Under the pieces are notes generated by a model. The model was given only the letters and a program-made list of their open reading frames with translations. It did no database searches and was not told the origin of the DNA. From positions 1 to 64,000 of the forward strand of contig QEUP01000018.1 in NCBI GenBank assembly GCA_003577145.1: a stretch of DNA of 64,000 nucleotides, written 5' to 3'. Positions 9,228 to 17,918 of the stretch are shown here, piece after piece (within the stretch, counting starts at the first letter, position 1; every line of letters begins with the position of its first letter). This DNA comes from Acidobacteriota bacterium. Lineage in GTDB: Bacteria > Actinomycetota > Acidimicrobiia > Acidimicrobiales > Microtrichaceae. The translations under genes and the position numbers were made by a program.

Positions 9228-12200
9228 TTACGCCAACAACCCGGCCAGGCTGGCTTCGATGTCACCGTCGACCAGTTCGGCGCGGTCGGCTTGGGTGAGC
9301 CAGCCGACTTTGGTGCCCGTCGGGGAGCTTGCCACCGCCAACACGTTCGGGATGCGCTCGGCCACCGCCTTGACGTGGCTGATCACGACGACGAGGCGGC
9401 CCTTGGCTGCCCTGGATTCGAGCGCATCGAGCGCGGCGTCGAGGCTGTCGGCGTCGAGCGCGCCGAACCCCTCGTCGAGGAACAGGGCGTCGAGACGGCC
9501 CCCGGCGCGCGCTGCCAGCTCGACCATGGCCAGGGCGAGCGACAGGCTCGCCAGGAACGACTCGCCGCCCGAGAGCGTGCGGGGCGACCGGGGCTGGCCC
9601 GACTGCTGGTCGACCACCTCGAAATCGGCCGAGAAGCCGAACCGGCCGCTGGTCACTTCCGAGAGGATGCTGGTGGCCACCCCCAACAGCGTCCGCTGCC
9701 GGCGGGTGATCAGGTGGTTGATGAACGCGCTGTCCAGCAGCTTGGAGCGCACCAGCTCGAGGGTGTCGAGGAACTCACGGCACTGTGGGATCCGGGTGTC
9801 GAGATCGGTCACAACCGGGATCTGATCACGAGCGGCTTTCCCGTCTCGGGCCGCCGACTTCTGGTCGGCCATGGCCGCCGCCCGAGCCTCCTCCAGCGCC
9901 GCCTTGTCGGCCAGGTCGTGCTCGCCGAGCAGCGTGCGGGCCCGCCGCTCCTGCTCGTCGGCTTCCTCGTCAGCGGCTGCGGCAGCGCCAGCGGCCTGTG
10001 TGGCCAGATCGGATGCGCGGGCGACGACTGCCTCGGCCCACGCGACACATGAGGCGAGACCGGCCCGGTCTTCAGGCGAGGTAGGCAACGCCTCGGTTCC
10101 GAGGTCACTGGCCAAGTCGGCTGTGCGGCTGGCGAGGACAGTGAGCCGGGAAACAGCCTCGTCCTGGGGCTCGTCCACCGATTCGCGGCACTCCTTCGCC
10201 AGGCCGTCGACCACTTCACGCTGCTCCTCGCGCTTCTTCCCCCGGGCATCGACTTCTGCAGCGAGGCCGCGTAGCCGGTCGAGGCCCTCAGCCATCTCCT
10301 CCAGCAGGGGAGTGAGGTCGATCACCACAGAACCCGGGTCGGTATCGGTCACCGCTGCTCGGAGATCGGGGAGATCGGGCTGCCAGCGCGCAGGCAGCGA
10401 CAACGCCCGCTCCTCGACGTCGTCGGCCGCTGCCGTTGCATCGTCGGTGACCTCGCGCAGGGCCCCATGCCGGTCGGCAAGGGTCTTCTCGGCGTGCTTC
10501 GCCGCGGTGGCAGACCCGGTGAGATCGTTGCGCGCCGCCTCGGCGGCCCCGGCCAGCTCGGACGCAGATGCGGTGGCCACCTCGGCCTCGTCTCGTAGCG
10601 GGGCCAGGAGCGTGTCCAGCTCACCCAGCATCTCCGCATCGATCTCGGTACCCAACGCCTCGGCGGCCTTCCCCAGGGCCTCGGCTGATTCGGGTGCCGC
10701 CTTGTCGTGCGCCGCCTCGGCGTCGGCGACAGCCTTCTCCGTCGCTTCCAGCCGGGCGCCGGCCGCGGCCGCTCGGCCTTGTGCCTCGTCGTGCGCACCC
10801 TGCGCCTGCTCGACACGCTCACGCGCCTCGTCCAGCTGTGGCGCCACCGGCGGGCTGAACCCCTCGGGAAGATCGCGCTCACAGACGGGGCAGGCGTCGC
10901 CGCTGTGCAGTCCGGCTGCGGCGGCCGCAGCGTGATTCGCCCGCTGGGCCATCTCGAAGCCGGCGCGGGCTTGGTCCAGCGCCACCTTGGCCGACGCCGC
11001 ATCCTCGTTGGCTGTCGCGGCGTCGGCGATCTTCGACTCGAGCGCCGAACGGGCGTCGGCGAGAGCATTCTCGGTCCCGGCCAGCTTCTCGTGGGCATCC
11101 CGCGCCCTGGTAGCTGCGTCGGCGGCGAGCCGCAGGCGCTCGGCTGCCGCATCGCTCTGGGCACCGGCCGCCTTCGCCGCCTCGGCGGCCTCGGTCGCCT
11201 CGGCGGCGGCGGTCGAAGCGCGCTCCTTCTTGTCGGCCAGGTCGGCTTCGGCTGCCTCGACCTCGCCTCGGCGGACCACCACCCGCTCCACGAGTTGGTG
11301 CAGGCCGGCGATCAGCCCGGCTATCGCCTCGGCACTCCCCCGAGAAGCCGTCAGATCCTCCAGCTTCCCGAGCTCGGACTCGGCACCCGCCAGCTCCTCG
11401 CGGGCCGTGGCCAGCTCGGCCCCGAGCTCTTCGAGCGACTCACGCGCCCGGGTCATCCGCGCGTCGAGATCCTCAGCAACCGGCAGCAGCTCCTGGAGAG
11501 AGGTCAGGTGCTCGCCGAAGCCCGATGGGTCGACCTTGGCCGCGCCTTGTCGCAGTCGGGTGGCCCGGTCGCGCGCGTCCCTCGCGCCATCGCCCAAGGC
11601 CGTGATCTCCTCGGTCAACTCGGTGAGGACCGCCACCCGGCTCTCGGCGGACGCAGCCCGCTGCTCGGCCTCCTCGGCCACAGCCACCGGGTCATCGAGC
11701 AGGTTGCCCCGGCGCAGTTCGAGGGCGGCGAGCTGCGGTTGCAGGTCGTCGTGCAGCGACTGGGCCCTCTCCCGTACCTCCACCAAGCGGTCGACGGCGA
11801 ACAGGTTCTTGAGGATCCGGGTGCGCTCGGTCGGAGTGACGGTGAGCAGCTCGGCGAAGCGGCCCTGGGGCAGCAGCACCGTGCGGAGGAAGGCGTCGTC
11901 GTCCAGGCCGATCAGTTGCTGGATGCGCTGGTTGACGGCCGCCTTGCCATCGACCTTCTCGTCGCCGTCGACCTGCTCGAGGTGGTGAACCGCCGCCTGG
12001 GAGCCGTGCGACATCGACCGCACGACCCTCCAGTGCCCACCGTCGGCCTTGAACTCGAGCTCGACCCGCATGGTGTCGGCGTAGTGAGAGATGAGATCGC
12101 CCGGTTGCCCCGACCAGGTGGAGCGCCCGTAGAGGGCGTAGGTGACGGCTTCGAGGATCGAGGACTTGCCGGCGCCGGTGTCGCCCACGATGGCCATCAG

Positions 12201-12278
12201 CTTGGTGTCGCTGAAGTCGATCGTCTGCGGGTCGCGGTAGCTGCGGAGCCCACCCAGGGTCAGGCGAAGCGGCCTCAC
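9228..12278 (-). CDS. sbcC: SbcC/Rad50-type SMC ATPase of the nuclease complex
   Basis: 1016 residues, GTG start overlapping the sbcD stop by 4 bases (GTGA). Walker A GDTGAGKSS is at 32-40, followed by a Q-loop region. Two long Ala/Glu/Arg-rich coiled-coil arms flank a zinc-hook CPVC motif near residue 464. The C-terminal lobe has the ABC signature SGGESFLASLSLALAMVEL and Walker B LDALFLDEGFGALD. With SbcD it forms the Mre11-Rad50-like complex that opens and trims DNA ends and hairpins in the cytoplasm/nucleoid. Last gene of the four-gene nurA-herA-sbcD-sbcC operon. The very Ala-rich arms follow from the GC content. Confidence 0.95.
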   Translation of the reverse strand: MRPLRLTLGGLRSYRDPQTIDFSDTKLMAIVGDTGAGKSSILEAVTYALYGRSTWSGQPGDLISHYADTMRVELEFKADGGHWRVVRSMSHGSQAAVHHLEQVDGDEKVDGKAAVNQRIQQLIGLDDDAFLRTVLLPQGRFAELLTVTPTERTRILKNLFAVDRLVEVRERAQSLHDDLQPQLAALELRRGNLLDDPVAVAEEAEQRAASAESRVAVLTELTEEITALGDGARDARDRATRLRQGAAKVDPSGFGEHLTSLQELLPVAEDLDARMTRARESLEELGAELATAREELAGAESELGKLEDLTASRGSAEAIAGLIAGLHQLVERVVVRRGEVEAAEADLADKKERASTAAAEATEAAEAAKAAGAQSDAAAERLRLAADAATRARDAHEKLAGTENALADARSALESKIADAATANEDAASAKVALDQARAGFEMAQRANHAAAAAAGLHSGDACPVCERDLPEGFSPPVAPQLDEARERVEQAQGAHDEAQGRAAAAGARLEATEKAVADAEAAHDKAAPESAEALGKAAEALGTEIDAEMLGELDTLLAPLRDEAEVATASASELAGAAEAARNDLTGSATAAKHAEKTLADRHGALREVTDDATAAADDVEERALSLPARWQPDLPDLRAAVTDTDPGSVVIDLTPLLEEMAEGLDRLRGLAAEVDARGKKREEQREVVDGLAKECRESVDEPQDEAVSRLTVLASRTADLASDLGTEALPTSPEDRAGLASCVAWAEAVVARASDLATQAAGAAAAADEEADEQERRARTLLGEHDLADKAALEEARAAAMADQKSAARDGKAARDQIPVVTDLDTRIPQCREFLDTLELVRSKLLDSAFINHLITRRQRTLLGVATSILSEVTSGRFGFSADFEVVDQQSGQPRSPRTLSGGESFLASLSLALAMVELAARAGGRLDALFLDEGFGALDADSLDAALDALESRAAKGRLVVVISHVKAVAERIPNVLAVASSPTGTKVGWLTQADRAELVDGDIEASLAGLLA

Positions 12279-13528
12279 GAGGCCGCCTTTCCGACTGTCG
12301 CGAGATCGAAGAGGACCTCCTCGTCGAAGGCGGCCTCCGTCTCGGCCTCGGCCGCCCCGAGGAGATCGTCGAACACCCTCATCGCCCGGTCGACCGCGGG
12401 CGCCGGTGTCTCCTCGGTGGCGAGGTACTCGCGGAAGAGGTCACCCAGCGGGGGCTCGGCGTCGGCCTCACCGGTGTCGGTGACCACCTCCACGAGCGCG
12501 GCGCTGCACCTCTCGGCGATGTCGTAGATGTCGGCCTCGGGGAACAGCTCGGTTACCTGGTCGGCGAGCTGCGGCACGTGCTCGTCGGTGCAGCAGATCA
12601 CCTGGAGGATGGCGTCGCCGACCTCGTGGCGATGCCGTTCGAGTTCGCCCAAGCTGCCTTCGAGGCGCACCAGCGGCCGTCCGCCCGACAGCTCGACCCG
12701 TTCGATCGAAGCTGCCGCGCCGGGTGAAGCCTCGACGCACACCACCGACTTGACCTCATCCCGCTCGCCGAAGTCGATGGCGATGGGCGAGCCGGCGTAC
12801 TCGCCGGGGACGGTGCCCGGCAGCGACTGGGGCTTGTGGATGTGGCCGAACGCCGCGTAGGAGACCTGGGGGAGGTGCTCGGTGCGGGTGGCGAAGGTGT
12901 CGGTGATGTGCAGCGGCCGCTCGGATCCCGAGAAGGTGGCACCCCCAACATGGAGGTGCGCGGCGAACAACAGGACGTCGCGGCTCGGGTCGTAGCCCTC
13001 GCTCAGGCCGGCACCGAGGTTCTCCTCCACGTATCTGACCTGGTCGGTGTAGTCGGCCTTCCAGCGTTCGGGCGGCACGCCGAAGACCTCCATGAGCGTG
13101 TTGGGGTGGATGAACGGGACCGGGGCGAGGCGGATGCGTTCGCCGTCGCTGCTGGTGAAGTCGACGATGCCGCCTTTGGCCGCAGGTCGGGCCTTGGGGA
13201 TGAACCGCACCGGCTTGGCCTTGCCACCCGACCCGAGGTCGAGCAGGCGGTCGAAGATGCCGAACAGCGCGGCGGAGTCGTGGTTGCCGGCGAGCACGAC
13301 CACCGGGGCCCGCTCCGAAAGACGCCGAAGCGTCTCGATGCCCAGCGAGAGGTCTTCGGTGGCGGGGCGGGGATGGTCGAAGAGGTCGCCGGTGTGGAGC
13401 ACCAGATCGGGGCTGAAGTCCGCGCACACCGCGACGATCTCGCCGAGGACGCGCTCGTGGTCGGGGCGCCGCCGGACCCGCCCGAGGGTGGCGCCGAGGT
13501 GCCAGTCCGAGACGTGCAGCAGCCTCAC
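12275..13528 (-). CDS. sbcD: SbcD/Mre11-type exonuclease subunit
   Basis: 417 residues. Calcineurin-like phosphoesterase with all metal motifs: HVSDWHLG (5-12), HTGDLFDHP (about 45), LAGNHDSA, AAHLHVGG and FGHIHKPQ (about 225). It acts as the Mn-dependent nuclease of the SbcCD complex. The C-terminal capping region (about 280-400) ends with a segment that would bind the SbcC coiled-coil base. GTG start overlaps the upstream herA stop by 4 bases, and its stop overlaps the sbcC start by 4 bases, so translation is coupled on both sides. Confidence 0.95.
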   Translation of the reverse strand: MRLLHVSDWHLGATLGRVRRRPDHERVLGEIVAVCADFSPDLVLHTGDLFDHPRPATEDLSLGIETLRRLSERAPVVVLAGNHDSAALFGIFDRLLDLGSGGKAKPVRFIPKARPAAKGGIVDFTSSDGERIRLAPVPFIHPNTLMEVFGVPPERWKADYTDQVRYVEENLGAGLSEGYDPSRDVLLFAAHLHVGGATFSGSERPLHITDTFATRTEHLPQVSYAAFGHIHKPQSLPGTVPGEYAGSPIAIDFGERDEVKSVVCVEASPGAAASIERVELSGGRPLVRLEGSLGELERHRHEVGDAILQVICCTDEHVPQLADQVTELFPEADIYDIAERCSAALVEVVTDTGEADAEPPLGDLFREYLATEETPAPAVDRAMRVFDDLLGAAEAETEAAFDEEVLFDLATVGKAAS

Positions 13529-15330
13529 AGCTTGTCGAACACCTCCGCGCTCTCGTCGCCGGAAGCGGCGGCACCGGCCCCCTCGTCGGGGTTGGTGGCG
13601 AAGGCCGGGAACGGGAACCGCAGCGGTATCGGTGCCGGGATGAGCGGCTGGTCGAGCACCATGGTGCCGGGAAGGAAGCGGGTGGCCCGCTCGCGCAGCT
13701 CCTGGGTGAGGAACCGGTACTCGGCCGACTCGGCCGAGTCGAGGCGGCCGACCACCTTGATCGCCGAGTTGCGGATGATGGCGGGGTCGACCGCTGTTGC
13801 GGCCTGCTGGGCTCCGACGAGGAGCACGCCGAGGCTGCGGCCCCGCTCGGCGATGTCGACGAGCACGTCCTTGATGGGGCTGGATCCCTCGCGGGGGGCG
13901 TACTTGTTCAACTCGTCGAGCACCACGAACCGCAGCGGCTCGCGGCCGGTGCCCTGTTTGGCGGAGAACACCTCGTCGAGCAGCGCGCCCACGACGAAGC
14001 GCTGGGCGGTGGTGTGCAGGGAGTGCACGTCGACGACGTGGATCGACGCGCCCGCACGGATGTCGACCTTGGTCACGCCGTCGCGGATCAGATGGCCCAG
14101 CCGCGGTGTGAGTGCGAACAAGCGGCGCAGGAACGCCATGACCGTGCCCGCTTGCACGCCGCCGGTCCAGGAGGTGTCCTCGTTCTCGGGGTCGACCTTG
14201 TCCTCGACATAGGAGATGAGGTCGGCGAAGCTGCGCACTCCGAAGCCCTCGCCGGGCTCGAGCTCGGGCCGCCGGTCGGTGATGACCCGGTCGAGGTTGA
14301 ACCCCGTACCGCCGGGTGGCTCGGCCATCACCAGCGCTCCGGGCCGGCCCTTCATCGGGTAGGCGTGGCGGGCGAGCTGGACCCGCACCCGCTGCTCGAT
14401 GAACGGCACCTGGGTGCGGGCGTCGTCGGCCTCGGTGAAGCAGAACCGCAGCAGCCCCTCGCGCACGAACTCGGCCGGGGTCCAGCCGAAGGCGGTGACC
14501 TCGTCGGAGCGTCGCGACACCACGTCGGGTGCGACCGAGTCAGCAGACGCCCCCTCGCCTCTCGGGGCATAGAGGCACACCGACCGGAACGGCCCCGGCT
14601 CGGTGACGCCTAGGGCGCGCCATTGCTCGGTGGCGTCGGGGCGCTCGCCGAAGCGGGCGTTGGGGCGGTCGAGGTGCAACAGGTCCTCGCCCTTGACGTT
14701 GAACACCAGCGCCCGGGTCTGGGCCGAGCCCATGCCCAGCAGGCTCTTGCCGTGGGCCGTCTCGAGCAGCTGGTACAGGAGGAACAGCGCGTAGCTGGTC
14801 TTGGTGGCCACGCCGGAGATGCCCGAGATGTTGACGTGACCGCCCTTGGTGCCGTTGAGGAAGGCGAAGTCGACGAACACCGGGTCGCCAGCCTGGTCGA
14901 GGCCCACGGCGAGGGGTGCCTCCATCTGGTCCATGAACAGCGCCTGCTCGCGTTCGGCGCCGGCGGCCCGGTGGACCTCGGCCCCCGGCTCGGGGGCCAA
15001 CCAAAGCTCGGGGGCGGTGCGCAGGACCTGCACCTCGACGCGGCGGGCGGTGAGGCCGGGCATGGTCTGCTCGCCGGCTATGCGCACGGTGTCGGAGGCG
15101 AAGGTGGCGCCTTCGATGTGGCGCCGGCCCTCGACGACGATGCCGAAGTGGGCGACAGAGCGGCCGTCGGGCAGCCGTTGACGGCACACCAGCAGGTCGT
15201 CGAGTTGGACCACGGCGTCCTCGTCGAGCACCACCCAGAAGCGCTGGGTGGTCGAGTCGGTGGCGCCGTCGATCAGGCCGACTCGTCGGCCCGAGCCCGA
15301 TGCGGGAGCGGAGGGTGTGGTGTCGGTCAT
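13525..15330 (-). CDS. herA: HerA-like hexameric DNA-translocating ATPase
   Basis: 601 residues from ATG 15330. This start is preferred over an open extension to 15417 because AGGTGATC precedes it and it leaves only 7 bases after the nurA stop. The N-terminal beta-barrel (HAS-like) region covers about residues 15-130. The ATPase domain has a P-loop at about 165-177 reading GISGVATKTSY, which lacks the usual Gly before the Lys. Walker B is VVLDELNKYAP near residue 471, followed by ERGRSLGVLLVGAQQA (sensor-type motif) and an Arg-bearing VVGRLDSAES. In archaea HerA drives NurA during 5' end resection together with Mre11-Rad50; here the same four genes are one operon. Family assignment is firm, biochemical activity inferred. 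Confidence 0.85.
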   Translation of the reverse strand: MTDTTPSAPASGSGRRVGLIDGATDSTTQRFWVVLDEDAVVQLDDLLVCRQRLPDGRSVAHFGIVVEGRRHIEGATFASDTVRIAGEQTMPGLTARRVEVQVLRTAPELWLAPEPGAEVHRAAGAEREQALFMDQMEAPLAVGLDQAGDPVFVDFAFLNGTKGGHVNISGISGVATKTSYALFLLYQLLETAHGKSLLGMGSAQTRALVFNVKGEDLLHLDRPNARFGERPDATEQWRALGVTEPGPFRSVCLYAPRGEGASADSVAPDVVSRRSDEVTAFGWTPAEFVREGLLRFCFTEADDARTQVPFIEQRVRVQLARHAYPMKGRPGALVMAEPPGGTGFNLDRVITDRRPELEPGEGFGVRSFADLISYVEDKVDPENEDTSWTGGVQAGTVMAFLRRLFALTPRLGHLIRDGVTKVDIRAGASIHVVDVHSLHTTAQRFVVGALLDEVFSAKQGTGREPLRFVVLDELNKYAPREGSSPIKDVLVDIAERGRSLGVLLVGAQQAATAVDPAIIRNSAIKVVGRLDSAESAEYRFLTQELRERATRFLPGTMVLDQPLIPAPIPLRFPFPAFATNPDEGAGAAASGDESAEVFDKL

Positions 15331-15337
15331 GTGCTGA

Positions 15338-16306
15338 TCACCTGGGGCTGGGTGACGGGACAGGGGCGAGTTGGACCACGGCGTCGTTGACCGCTCGGCT
15401 GGCGAGTGCGCCGTCACCGAGTTGGCGCCTGAGGTGCGCCTCGAGTGCAGAGATCGGTTGGAGGTTCTGGGGGGCGCGGGGGTCGACGTGGGCCACGCCG
15501 GCGAAGCGGGGGAGCGTGGCCGCAGCCCGGTCGGCCCGGTCGACGGCGGCGGCCAGTCCGGCTGAAGCGGGGATCTCGATGCGCACGACGCCCGACCAGG
15601 GCCCGGCGCTGCGGGCGCGGGGGGCGATGCGCAGGTAGCAGGAGTAGATGTCGGGCCGCTTGGAGAACAGCGAGGTGCGCTGGCCGGATTGCAGGCCGGG
15701 GACCCGGGCGTGCAGCTCGGGCGGGAGCAGGCGCCGGTAGTGGGTCTTGACGTAGCCGATGACGGGCAGGTCGCGGGACCGCACGTAGTTGAGGGGCCCG
15801 TCGACGACCGTGAGGTGCCCCTCGGCGCAGAGGTCCTCGGCCAGAGCGCCCTCGGCAGATCGCATGCGCTGCTGGAGCTCTGCCAGGGGTGCGTTGGGAT
15901 CGGGTGAGGAGATCGAGTGGGCGGACCAGCGCCAGCCGCCGGGCTGCGCAGGTAGCTCGGCGTACTGGCCCGACCCCCAGATGACCATGCGGCTGGCGTT
16001 GCAGTCGTGGAACGCCGGGCGCTCGCCGGGGGCTGTGACCACCGACCCGCAGCCGTGGGCGCCTGCCACCCCCCGGGCCATGTCGGAGCCGAAGGTCATG
16101 TAGAGGTGGGCCTCGCCGCGGCGGACGCCGTCGACGAAGGCGACCGGGCCGTCGAAGCCGCCGGCGCCGCCATGGAAGGCGAGCTCGCCGTCGCCGTCCT
16201 CGAGCGGTTCGAGGTCGGGTCCCTCCTCTTCGTCGGGGTCGATGAGGTAGGGCGATCCGTAGGTCGCCTCCCAGCCCTCCACGAACACATGCCGCTCGTC
16301 GTCCAT
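15338..16306 (-). CDS. nurA: NurA-type nuclease
   Basis: 322 residues from ATG 16306; longer in-frame upstream sequence runs into the divergent gene and is rejected. It has the NurA-domain pattern: a first catalytic Asp in VAFVDGVRRG (near 59), a second Asp in LTVVDGPLNYV (near 170) and the following VIGYVKTHYRRLLP. These match the DGS, DGPL and VK(S/T) motifs of NurA. NurA is a 5'-3' nuclease that works inside a complex with the HerA translocase. It is the first gene of the operon and its stop is 7 bases before herA. Divergence from archaeal NurA is high, so the call rests on motif order plus the HerA and SbcCD neighbours. Confidence 0.8.
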   Translation of the reverse strand: MDDERHVFVEGWEATYGSPYLIDPDEEEGPDLEPLEDGDGELAFHGGAGGFDGPVAFVDGVRRGEAHLYMTFGSDMARGVAGAHGCGSVVTAPGERPAFHDCNASRMVIWGSGQYAELPAQPGGWRWSAHSISSPDPNAPLAELQQRMRSAEGALAEDLCAEGHLTVVDGPLNYVRSRDLPVIGYVKTHYRRLLPPELHARVPGLQSGQRTSLFSKRPDIYSCYLRIAPRARSAGPWSGVVRIEIPASAGLAAAVDRADRAAATLPRFAGVAHVDPRAPQNLQPISALEAHLRRQLGDGALASRAVNDAVVQLAPVPSPSPR

Positions 16307-16492
16307 CCCGGTCAGCCAGCCCCTGCTCGCGTCTCGTCCAGTCTCGTCTCGCACCGCCCACGTACACCCTCGACGTGACGGCCAACAGCTGAATCGTAGG
16401 CGGCGCCGGTGACAGCGGGGGTCCCCGGAACACCGGCAGGTCTGATGGCGCATCCCCGGCGCTGAGCCGGGCCGATCTGCCAAGCTCTGGCC

Positions 16493-16720
16493 ATGCCCGA
16501 ACACCGGATCTACATGAGCGTCCCCGAGCACGAGATCGTCAACACCGACGTGGTGGTCGCGGTGTTCAGCGACGAGGAGAAGCTCGGGGAGGTCCGCATC
16601 AGTCGCGGGACCATCGACTGGGTGCCCCGAAACCACACCCACGCCTTCAGGATCGGCTGGGAGGCGTTCGACGCCCTCATGCGCGACCACGGCAGCCGCC
16701 AGGAGATCCGCCTGCGGTAG
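16493..16720 (+). CDS. Small conserved hypothetical protein (75 aa)
   Basis: ATG start at 16493. The predicted protein is strand-rich, with EKLGEVRISRGTIDWVPRNHT in its middle and an aromatic helix GWEAFDALM near the C-terminus. Similar short proteins with a KLGxxxxSxGxxxWxP pattern occur in actinobacteria and phages, but I know no function. It is divergent from nurA with 186 bases between starts. Its 3' end overlaps the converging frameshifted coiled-coil gene. Confidence 0.55.
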   Translation: MPEHRIYMSVPEHEIVNTDVVVAVFSDEEKLGEVRISRGTIDWVPRNHTHAFRIGWEAFDALMRDHGSRQEIRLR

Positions 16721-17032
16721 GTGGCTGCGGGCACTCCTGGCAGCTCGCGAGGCTGAGAACGGTGACCGCCACTGCCAGGAAGGCGGTCATGGTGGCGGTG
16801 AGCGACACATGGAGGCGGGTCCCGAGCCGATGCGTCTCCGGCCGAAGCTCGCCCCGCAGTTCGGTCATCTCGGCGCGCAGCCCGGCGCAGTGCCGGTCGA
16901 GGTGCTCCCGGGTGACCATCTCCTCGATGCCCCGGGCGGGGGACTGCCCCGGCATCTCTGCGGTCGCCTCCGCTCCCACGATGGGTGGAGCGCCTGGTAC
17001 AGGACGGATCGGGACTTCTCGCTCAACGCCAT
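16677..17032 (-). pseudogene. Frameshifted coiled-coil membrane protein (31249 family)
   Basis: The start ATG at 17032 follows GGAGGACATACC, nearly identical to the start region of the intact gene at 31641. The first 16 codons (MALSEKSRSVLYQALH) match that paralogue. At about 16982-16987 one base seems to be missing: CTCCACCCATC should read PIVG but shifts. The rest, IVGAEATAEMPGQ...EEMVTREHLDR...ELRGEL...LGTRLHVSLTATMTAFLAVAVTVLSL, continues in the other frame to a stop at 16677. A GTG at 16979 could still start a 100-residue protein. It is either a real pseudogene or a sequencing error. Function of the family is unknown; it has a coiled coil followed by one C-terminal membrane helix. Confidence 0.6.
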
Positions 17033-17105
17033 GGTATGTCCTCCCTGCGGGTCATTCCGTCTGGAGGGGGAGGGGGGAGTCAGGCCACCCCGACGACCGA
17101 TGAGG

Positions 17106-17564
17106 TCAGCCGGCGAGCATTTGGGTGATGCTGACCGCCGCGCCGACGGCGGCGATCATCACCATCACCAGGGCCAGCACCGCCTGGCGCAGGGTACGTT
17201 CGAACTTCGCCTCGAGCCTGGCTTCCAGCTCCGCCGATCGGGTGCCCAGCCTTGTCTCCAGGTCCGCGAATCGGGTATCGAGCCTGGCTTCGAGCTCCGC
17301 CGATCGGGTGTCGAGCCTTGTCTCGAGCTCCGCCGTTCGGGTGTCGAGCTCCTGCAAACGAGCCTCCAGGTGCGAAAGCCGGCCGTCTATGCGCGACAGG
17401 TCGACCTGTAGCTCGGAGCGGAGGAGGGCGAGGTCGGATTTGGTGGCTACATCGGCCCAGCCGACCGGGGGGAGGTAGCCCATGAGGGTGTCGGCGGCGT
17501 CGTTGCCCAAGGCCCGGTCCAGTCGCTCGTGCAGGACGGTGCGTTCGCGGTCTCCGGAGGACAT
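17106..17564 (-). CDS. Coiled-coil protein with C-terminal membrane anchor
   Basis: 152 residues from ATG 17564. Layout: N-terminal region with LMGYLPPVGWADVATKSDLALL (about 28-49), a long coiled coil made of 11-residue repeats of the form RSAELEARLDT (about 60-125), and a terminal helix LALVMVMIAAVGAAVSITQML. The order (small head, ATK/TREHL motif, coiled coil, membrane helix) is the same as in the protein at 31249-31641, so I place both in one family. This arrangement resembles DUF1640/CCDC90-like proteins, but function is unknown. Confidence 0.65.
   Translation of the reverse strand: MSSGDRERTVLHERLDRALGNDAADTLMGYLPPVGWADVATKSDLALLRSELQVDLSRIDGRLSHLEARLQELDTRTAELETRLDTRSAELEARLDTRFADLETRLGTRSAELEARLEAKFERTLRQAVLALVMVMIAAVGAAVSITQMLAG
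17200..17350 (-). repeat. 33-bp-phase tandem repeats inside coiled-coil gene
   Basis: Imperfect units built on GAGCTCCGCCGATCGGGT (plus strand) recur about every 33 bases. They encode the 11-residue coiled-coil repeat RSAELEARLDT and variants. Such repeats expand and contract easily. Confidence 0.6.
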
Positions 17565-17918
17565 GGTGCACTTCAGCCCTCTGCCATGCAAGCTGTTCGA
17601 GGGAGCCGCGCACCTGTCGAGGTGAACCTCGGCCGGCTCCGAGGCCGACCCCACCATAGCCGGCGGCGGTGACATGCCAACCCGCTGCGAGCCGAGGCGT
17701 GGCACGACACGGCAGGCCCCTTCGGTGATCGGGGCGGCGGTGATATGCCAACCCGCCGGCGGCCGAGGTGGGACAACCCTGCCGGTCGGGCAGGCGGTCC
17801 GCGAGCGGGGGGATGCTTGACACCGGGTGGCGCCAGGACGAAGGTGAGCCTGGCTGATCAGGGGATCGGTCAAGCCGGGGCTGGCGGGGAACGCCAGACC
17901 GGACAACAGGAGGGGACC
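17565..17918. other. Intergenic region with a short direct repeat
   Basis: 354 bases between the coiled-coil gene (minus) and the secreted hydrolase (plus). It contains a direct repeat of about 22 bases, GCGGCGGTGAYATGCCAACCCGC, at about 17663-17685 and 17734-17756. The promoters of both divergent genes should be here. I see no further gene. Confidence 0.5.

Noticed and set aside
10707-12527. 606-codon open frame on the plus strand
   Set aside because: It is the antisense of sbcC and sbcD; Gly/Arg/Leu-rich composition shows a GC-driven shadow.
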